From: Syntrophomonas sp. UBA4911
Lineage (GTDB): Bacteria > Bacillota > Syntrophomonadia > Syntrophomonadales > Syntrophomonadaceae
Assembly (NCBI GenBank): GCA_002398105.1
Contig: DHCD01000090.1
Coordinates: 587-10,532, forward strand
Reading direction: 5' to 3'
DNA: 9,946 nt
The position numbers and the translations under genes were made by a program. The notes under the pieces were generated by a model. It saw only the letters and a program-made list of their open reading frames with translations, made no database searches and was not told the DNA's origin. Shown here one piece after another: positions 5,088 to 9,946 of the stretch (positions are counted from its first letter, which is position 1; every line of letters starts with the position of its first letter).

Positions 5088-7700
5088 GTGCCGGGAAAAA
5101 AATTAATGCTGATTGATGGGAACAGTCTTCTGTTCCGGGCCTTTTATGCGCTGCCTCTGCTGCACAATCGGGAAGGGGTGTATACCAATGCGGTATACGG
5201 TTTCCTGACCATGTTTAACCGGGTGATTGCCAGCGAGCAGCCCAGCCATATAGTGGTGGCTTTTGACATGGACCGCAAGACCTTCCGCTGTGACCTCTAC
5301 AGCGAGTACAAGGCCAACCGTTCGGCTCCGCCGGATGAAATGAAGGGGCAGTTTCAGCTTCTGCGCGACGTACTGACCGCTTTAAATGTGCATTACATTG
5401 AGCTGCCGGGCTATGAAGCCGATGATATTATAGGGACCTTAAGCCGGCGGGCCCAGGATGAAAAAATGGATTGTCTGATTGTTACCGGTGATGGTGATGC
5501 TCTGCAGCTGGTATCGGAGCAGGTCAAAGTTCTAATGACCAAAAAGGGCATCAGCGAAATGGAAATCTATGATCCCGGGCAGGTGACAGCCAAATGGGAG
5601 GTTCTGCCGGAACAAATGATTGAGATAAAAGCCCTGATGGGGGATGCCTCGGACAATATCCCCGGAGTGCCGGGCGTGGGGGCCAAGACAGCAGTAAAGC
5701 TGGTAAAAGAATACGGCAATCTGGAAAACCTCTATCAGCATCTGGAGGATATAAGCGGGCGCAAACTGGTGGAAAGGCTGACTGAGAACCGGGAACAGGC
5801 TTTTATGAGCCGCGAACTGGCTACCATCGTCCGGGATATTGACCTGGAGTGGGCTCCGGATAAATTTATGGTCGCGGAGCCTGACCGGGATAGCTTGATC
5901 AAGCTGTATAAACGCCTGGAATTTAACAATTTTCTCACCGCCCTGCAGGAAACCAAGAGTACCGGACGGGAAATAAGGGCTGAGGATGTAAGTGTAATTG
6001 AACTCGAGACTGAGGAAGCAGCGGCGGAATTCAGAGAGAGTCTGGATATCCTTCAGCCTGTGGCTCTGTATATTGCAACTGATTACCATCATCCCATGTG
6101 GGCCAGAATTAAAGGCATATATTTCGAGCAGGAAGGCCTGGTCTATCATTTGCCGGTGGGAGATCGGGCCAGCTATCGCCTGGGATGGGTGAGGCCCCTG
6201 CTGGAATCGGATACCGTCCGGAAAATTATGCATAACGCCAAATACGTCCAGGTCATACTGATGCGTTATGGTATTAAACTACAGGGCATAGCCGGGGATA
6301 CTCTGCTGGCGGCTTATATTGACGATCCCAGCTTCGAAGGGGATGAACTGAGCACAGTTCTGTTCAAATATCTGGATATTAACATACCGGATAAAAATCC
6401 GGCCCTCAGTGTATCACGTCTGCGCAGCCTGTTGGAACGGCTGCAGGATAATCTTACGGCCGAGCAGAAGTCCCTGCTGCAGGATGTGGAAATGCCGATA
6501 TCGGAGATATTGGCTCACATGGAGTTTGCCGGCATCAAGGTAAACCGGGAAACCCTGCAGGAGTTGTCGCGGGAGATGGCCCTGGGTATAGAGAGCAGCG
6601 AGAGGCACATTTTTGAGCTGGCGGGGCAGGAATTTAATATAAACTCCCCCAAACAAATGGGAAAAGTCCTGTTTGAGGATATGGGACTGCGTATTATAAA
6701 GAAGACTAAAACCGGTTACGCTACCGGTGCGGAAATACTGGAAGAACTCTACGACGACCATGAGATTATTGCCTATATCTTGAATTACCGGCAGCTGACC
6801 AAGTTAAAATCCACCTATGTGGATGCGCTGCAGGAATTGATTCACCAGGATACGGGCCGGGTCCACACCATATTCAAACAGGCCCAGACTGCTACCGGGC
6901 GCTTATCCAGCGTGGAACCCAACCTGCAGAACATTCCGATCAAGATGGAGGAAGGACGCCGCATCCGTAAGGCCTTTACTGCAGCCAATGAAGATTATGT
7001 GCTGATGTCAGCCGATTACTCCCAGATTGATTTGCGGGCTCTGGCTCATATCAGCGGGGATGAGACCCTGATTGAGACCTTCCGTCAGGGAATTGATATT
7101 CATACCCGCACGGCGGCGGAGATATTTAAAGTACCCCTGGAGCAGGTGGACAGTGAATTGCGCCGACGGGCCAAGGCGGTTAATTTCGGCATTGTGTACG
7201 GGATAAGCGATTTCGGCCTTTCCCGGGATACCGGGGTAAGCCGCAAGCAGGCCCGCCTGTATATAGACAATTACCTGGATTCCTATCCCGGGGTCAGGCA
7301 ATACATGGAAGATATCGTAGAATTCGGCCGGCAGCACGGCTATGTCGAAACCTATTTAAAACGCCGCCGTTATCTGCCGGATCTTAATGCCAAAAACAAA
7401 ATGCAGCAGTCTTTCGCCCGCAGGATGGCGTTAAACACGCCGATTCAGGGAACCTCGGCGGATATAATAAAACTGGCCATGATTAAGGTGTTTGCCCAGT
7501 TAAAGGAGCGGGAACTGCAGGCTAAACTGCTGCTCCAGGTACATGACGAGCTGGTTCTGGAGGTGCCGCTTACCGAGGTGCAGGAAGTGGCCGAACTGCT
7601 GAAAGACTGCATGGAAAATGCCTGCGAACTTAAGGTCCCGCTGGAGGTATCTTTAAAAATCGGGCGGAACTGGTACGACATGGCGGATTTCCAGGTGTAA
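5088..7700 (+). CDS. polA: DNA polymerase I (5' nuclease + polymerase, proofreading domain inactive)
   Basis: An 870-residue family A polymerase for Okazaki-fragment maturation and gap filling in repair. The 5' nuclease/flap domain (about 1-290) shows LIDGNS (D10), GYEADD (E110, D112, D113), TGDGD and the helix-3-turn-helix GDASDNIPGVPGVG (from 185). The 3'-5' exonuclease-like domain (about 300-470) lacks the DxE of Exo I (ALYIATDYHH occupies the area), and the Asp expected after NxKY in Exo II is Val, so proofreading should be absent, as in Bst and Taq enzymes. The polymerase domain has motif A DYSQIDLR (D643), the O-helix with R692-694, K696, F700 and Y704, and motif C HDE (D820, E821). The GTG start lies 7 bases after AAGGTGG; a later ATG at 5106 has no such site. 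Length is normal for Firmicutes. Confidence 0.98.
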   Translation: MPGKKLMLIDGNSLLFRAFYALPLLHNREGVYTNAVYGFLTMFNRVIASEQPSHIVVAFDMDRKTFRCDLYSEYKANRSAPPDEMKGQFQLLRDVLTALNVHYIELPGYEADDIIGTLSRRAQDEKMDCLIVTGDGDALQLVSEQVKVLMTKKGISEMEIYDPGQVTAKWEVLPEQMIEIKALMGDASDNIPGVPGVGAKTAVKLVKEYGNLENLYQHLEDISGRKLVERLTENREQAFMSRELATIVRDIDLEWAPDKFMVAEPDRDSLIKLYKRLEFNNFLTALQETKSTGREIRAEDVSVIELETEEAAAEFRESLDILQPVALYIATDYHHPMWARIKGIYFEQEGLVYHLPVGDRASYRLGWVRPLLESDTVRKIMHNAKYVQVILMRYGIKLQGIAGDTLLAAYIDDPSFEGDELSTVLFKYLDINIPDKNPALSVSRLRSLLERLQDNLTAEQKSLLQDVEMPISEILAHMEFAGIKVNRETLQELSREMALGIESSERHIFELAGQEFNINSPKQMGKVLFEDMGLRIIKKTKTGYATGAEILEELYDDHEIIAYILNYRQLTKLKSTYVDALQELIHQDTGRVHTIFKQAQTATGRLSSVEPNLQNIPIKMEEGRRIRKAFTAANEDYVLMSADYSQIDLRALAHISGDETLIETFRQGIDIHTRTAAEIFKVPLEQVDSELRRRAKAVNFGIVYGISDFGLSRDTGVSRKQARLYIDNYLDSYPGVRQYMEDIVEFGRQHGYVETYLKRRRYLPDLNAKNKMQQSFARRMALNTPIQGTSADIIKLAMIKVFAQLKERELQAKLLLQVHDELVLEVPLTEVQEVAELLKDCMENACELKVPLEVSLKIGRNWYDMADFQV

Positions 7701-7785
7701 TTAAAACGATTGCTATATAAGACGCAGATCACACGGATTTAAGGTGGTCCGATTTTCTGCCTGGATTTAAAATGGGAGGCGTATG

Positions 7786-8592
7786 ATGCCTGAACTTCCG
7801 GAAGTTGAGACTATAGTCAGAGCTCTGCAGGAGAATGTCGGAGCCAGGATTGAAAATATTGATATAAGACGGGAAGACATCGTGCGTCTGCAGGAATTCC
7901 CGGTGAACCGACTGGAGGGCAAGAGGATCAGGTCCATCAGGCGGCGGGGGAAATTTATCATCTTCGAACTGGGGGATGATCTTAACCTGATATTTCATCT
8001 GGGTATGAGCGGACGCTTTTATATGCTGTCTCAGACTGGTGAGGCGGATGAAAAACATGTTCATGTCATCCTGCAGCTTGATAACGGCATCAGGATGGTT
8101 TACCAGGATCCCCGCCGTTTTGGCGGAGTTTGGCTAATACAAGACGAGGAGCGCTTTTTCCGCCATATGGGAAAGGAGCCTTTATCCGCCGGATTTACCG
8201 CCGCTTATCTGCAGGAGATTTTGGGCCGCCGTAAAGCCCCGGTCAAAAATTTGCTGTTAAACCAGAACCTTATCAGCGGCATCGGCAATATCTACGCTGA
8301 TGAAGCCTTGTTTGAGGCCGGTATTCTGCCCGACCGCCCCGCATCCTCCTTATCTCAGCCAGAGATTGAAAAACTGCAGCGGGCCATAAAAAAAGTTCTG
8401 CGTCAGGGTATCAAATTCCGAGGTACCACTTTTCGCGACTACCGCGATGCCTTTAACGAAAGCGGCGGTTTTCAGAACCATCTCAAGGTCTACGGCCGCC
8501 ATAATCAGCCCTGCTTTAAATGCGGCCGATCTATTGAACGCATCCGCATAGGGGGACGCAGCACCCACTTCTGCAGTAATTGCCAGCACTGA
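7786..8592 (+). CDS. mutM: Formamidopyrimidine-DNA glycosylase (Fpg/MutM)
   Basis: A 268-residue bifunctional glycosylase/AP lyase that removes 8-oxoguanine and FaPy lesions. Two ATGs are adjacent (7783, 7786). The second is chosen because the enzyme's nucleophile is the N-terminal proline exposed after Met removal, and only this start gives MPELPEVE; GGGAGG lies 6 bases before it. Seen further: E3 next to the proline, K56 in RRRGKF, LGMSGRF and DPRRFGG (DNA intercalation loop residues), the helix-two-turn-helix segment with GIGNIYADE, and a C-terminal zinc finger with C243, C246, C263 and C266 plus R258 in GRSTHFC. All catalytic elements are present. It follows polA by 85 bp, probably in the same transcript, joining lesion removal with gap filling. 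Confidence 0.97.
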   Translation: MPELPEVETIVRALQENVGARIENIDIRREDIVRLQEFPVNRLEGKRIRSIRRRGKFIIFELGDDLNLIFHLGMSGRFYMLSQTGEADEKHVHVILQLDNGIRMVYQDPRRFGGVWLIQDEERFFRHMGKEPLSAGFTAAYLQEILGRRKAPVKNLLLNQNLISGIGNIYADEALFEAGILPDRPASSLSQPEIEKLQRAIKKVLRQGIKFRGTTFRDYRDAFNESGGFQNHLKVYGRHNQPCFKCGRSIERIRIGGRSTHFCSNCQH

Positions 8593-8662
8593 AAGCAGGT
8601 AACACTTTAGCTCTTTTGTCCATATAGTAGATTGAAACTGCTAATGGATAGGAGTGTTGCCC

Positions 8663-9298
8663 GTGGAGTTCCTGACTATATTTCTGTTTGCCCTGGCGGT
8701 AAGTGCAGATGGTTTTGCCGCCGGAATGGCTTATGGCATAGGCAAAATCAGGATTCCTTTTTTTTCTCTGCTGGTAATATCCCTGGCTTCAGCCCTGGCG
8801 GTAAGTGTATCCATGCTCTGCGGTGCAGGTCTTGCCGGATTGCTGTCTCCCCAATTATCCTCGTATCTGGGCGCCGTATTGATCATGGGCATAGGGGGCT
8901 GGTTTCTTCTTCATGCCTGCCGGGATAAGATTGATTCTCTGGAAAATGGTGACGAAGAGCCTTTACTGGCGTTCAGTATAAAACCGCTGGGCATCATCGT
9001 GCAGATACTAAAACAGCCGTCCCGGGCGGACCTTGATTGTTCCGGCGAGATAAGCGCCGGCGAAGCCTTTTTCCTGGGCCTGGCCCTGGCCATGGATGCC
9101 CTGGGGGCAGGGATAGGAATAGCCATGACCGGAAGCAATATTTTATATACAGCGATAAGCGTTGGTGTGTTAAAATTTATACTAGTAAATAGCGGAATTT
9201 TTCTGGGAGGAAAAATAAACACTGCCCGGATAAAAACCGTTGCTTCATTGGTTCCCGGCCTGGTCTTCATGACTATCGGGATCATCGAATTATTATAG
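8663..9298 (+). CDS. ytaF: YtaF family sporulation-associated membrane protein (MntP-like)
   Basis: A 211-residue polytopic membrane protein, about six hydrophobic helices, of the DUF204/MntP superfamily, whose founding member exports manganese; the substrate of YtaF proteins is not established. The duplicated motif is clear: ALAVSADGFAAG with D16 near the N-terminus and ALAMDALGAGIG with D145 in the second half. Before the second motif is the YtaF-type loop ADLDCSGEISAGEAFFLG. Possible starts are GTG 8654, TTG 8657 and GTG 8663; the last is chosen because AGGAG (8650-8654) is 8 bases before it and it opens directly on the first helix. It lies between mutM and coaE as in Bacillus, which supports the name and suggests a spore-forming host. 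Confidence 0.92.
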   Translation: MEFLTIFLFALAVSADGFAAGMAYGIGKIRIPFFSLLVISLASALAVSVSMLCGAGLAGLLSPQLSSYLGAVLIMGIGGWFLLHACRDKIDSLENGDEEPLLAFSIKPLGIIVQILKQPSRADLDCSGEISAGEAFFLGLALAMDALGAGIGIAMTGSNILYTAISVGVLKFILVNSGIFLGGKINTARIKTVASLVPGLVFMTIGIIELL

Positions 9299-9309
9299 GG
9301 TGGTTGCGG

Positions 9310-9912
9310 ATGAAAGTAATTGGCCTCACCGGCGGCATTGCCAGCGGCAAGAGTACGGTAGCTTCAGTTTTCAGAGAAATGGGTGCTATAATACTTGATG
9401 CCGATCAGATTGCCCGGGAAGTGGTTTTGCCCCGGCAACCGGCCTGGGAGGATATTGTGGAACGCTTTGGCCCGCAGATTTTGAATCCGGACCAGAGCTT
9501 GAACCGGGAAGAATTAGGGAAAATAGTTTTCAACTGCTCCGATTGCCTGCAAGACCTTAACCGCATTACCCATCCTCACATCATGCGCTATTATAAAGAC
9601 GCCCTGCACCAGCTAAGCCTGGAGAAACCGGAAGCTATCGTCATACTGGAGGTCCCCCTGCTGTACGAGACCAATATGGAAAAAATATGCCGGCAGGTGG
9701 TGGTTGTCTGGGTAGATCGGGAAACCCAGGTCAAACGTTTAATGGAGCGGGAAAATCTAAGCCATGCGGAGGCCATAAAGCGGATCGACTCCCAGATGCC
9801 GCTGGATGAGAAAGCCAGGCGGGCTGATTTTGTCATTGACAATCGGGGCGGCATGGTGGAAACAAAAGAAAACGCCGCCATATATTACAAAGAAATTTTG
9901 CAGGCAGTTTGA
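9310..9912 (+). CDS. coaE: Dephospho-CoA kinase
   Basis: A 200-residue P-loop kinase that phosphorylates the ribose 3'-hydroxyl of dephospho-CoA, the last step of coenzyme A synthesis. The Walker A loop GGIASGKST lies at residues 8-16, the conserved LDAD (D30, D32) follows, and the EVPLLYE segment and the lid-like DRETQVKRLMER region are present; length matches the family. A TTG start two codons earlier is in frame, but the ATG at 9310 is 6 bases from AGGGTGG, which itself overlaps the stop codon of ytaF. The two genes are therefore tightly coupled in one transcript. Function is certain. A promoter-like sequence begins within its stop codon. Confidence 0.97.
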   Translation: MKVIGLTGGIASGKSTVASVFREMGAIILDADQIAREVVLPRQPAWEDIVERFGPQILNPDQSLNREELGKIVFNCSDCLQDLNRITHPHIMRYYKDALHQLSLEKPEAIVILEVPLLYETNMEKICRQVVVVWVDRETQVKRLMERENLSHAEAIKRIDSQMPLDEKARRADFVIDNRGGMVETKENAAIYYKEILQAV

Positions 9913-9936
9913 TATAGAATGTAACAGCAATATAAT
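9909..9936 (+). promoter_or_regulatory. Promoter-like sequence after coaE (TTGATA-16-TATAAT)
   Basis: TTGATA (9909-9914) overlaps the coaE stop codon; 16 bases later is a perfect TATAAT (9931-9936). The match is strong, but the predicted start (about 9943) falls inside the GGAGG at 9940-9944, which would remove most of the ribosome binding site from the transcript. It may therefore be fortuitous or serve another start point. Confidence 0.35.
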
Positions 9937-9939
9937 GCC

Positions 9940-9944
9940 GGAGG
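9940..9944 (+). promoter_or_regulatory. Ribosome binding site of the next gene (gene outside window)
   Basis: GGAGG two bases before the window edge, 28 bases after coaE. It indicates that another plus-strand gene starts a few bases beyond the window, probably in the same operon. Confidence 0.6.
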
Positions 9945-9946
9945 TT

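Noticed and set aside
5532..6233. A 233-codon minus-strand open frame inside polA
   Set aside because: Fully antisense to a conserved part of polA with no start signals or recognisable domains.
7735..7770. Direct repeat GGATTTAA upstream of mutM as an operator
   Set aside because: Eight bases, AT-rich, 28 bp apart; well within chance, and no regulator site of this form is known to me.
1..9946. CRISPR array, insertion sequence or toxin-antitoxin pair
   Set aside because: No regularly spaced repeats, transposase-like protein or small gene pair of that kind is visible on either strand.

Overview
The window looks like chromosomal DNA of an anaerobic, probably spore-forming member of the Firmicutes (Clostridia side; a Syntrophomonas-like lineage would fit, but this is inference). 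The reasons are the gene order polA - mutM - ytaF - coaE (known from Bacillus/Clostridia; YtaF is a sporulation-associated membrane protein family), an ECF sigma factor followed by a zinc-finger anti-sigma gene, AGGAGG-type ribosome binding sites, and an oxygen-sensitive-type 2-hydroxyacyl-CoA dehydratase/double-cubane reductase homologue.

Left edge (1-1190): the C-terminal catalytic part of a tyrosine integrase runs toward the 3' end of an intact tRNA-Leu(CAA) gene on the minus strand, the classic end of an integrated element. Paired 8-bp motifs lie on both sides of the tRNA in inverted orientation (591-615 and 900-925), resembling integrase arm sites on both flanks of a core. About 200 bp upstream of the intact tRNA lies a second, degenerate tRNA-Leu-like sequence (about 979-1059), and it is this copy that carries a perfect TTGACA-17-TATAAT promoter (1078-1106). 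The layout suggests a stacked or partly deleted integration event at a tRNA-Leu locus.

Region 1191-2738 (minus strand): a two-gene operon with a 2-hydroxyacyl-CoA dehydratase D-component/double-cubane-cluster reductase-like protein, followed 9 bp later by a small DUF3343 (putative Se/S carrier-like) protein. The ATPase activator usually paired with such reductases is not in the window.

Region 2739-3181 has no convincing gene. It is AT-rich with one GC-rich, hairpin-forming island and an extended -10 promoter candidate, and serves as the divergent control region for the minus-strand operon and the sigma-factor operon.

Region 3182-5006 (plus strand): an ECF sigma factor and its membrane-anchored anti-sigma factor, with an ECF-type promoter match (GGAAC-16-CGTC) at the end of the sigma gene placed to drive the anti-sigma gene. 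Two rho-independent terminators close the unit.

Region 5018-9946 (plus strand): a promoter with an extended -10, then DNA polymerase I (proofreading domain apparently dead), formamidopyrimidine-DNA glycosylase, a YtaF/MntP-family membrane protein and dephospho-CoA kinase. PolA and MutM act together in base-excision repair (lesion removal, then gap filling). YtaF and CoaE are conserved neighbours without an obvious biochemical link. The window ends on a ribosome binding site for a further plus-strand gene. No clearly new multi-gene system is visible; the most unusual part is the rearranged tRNA-Leu/integration locus.
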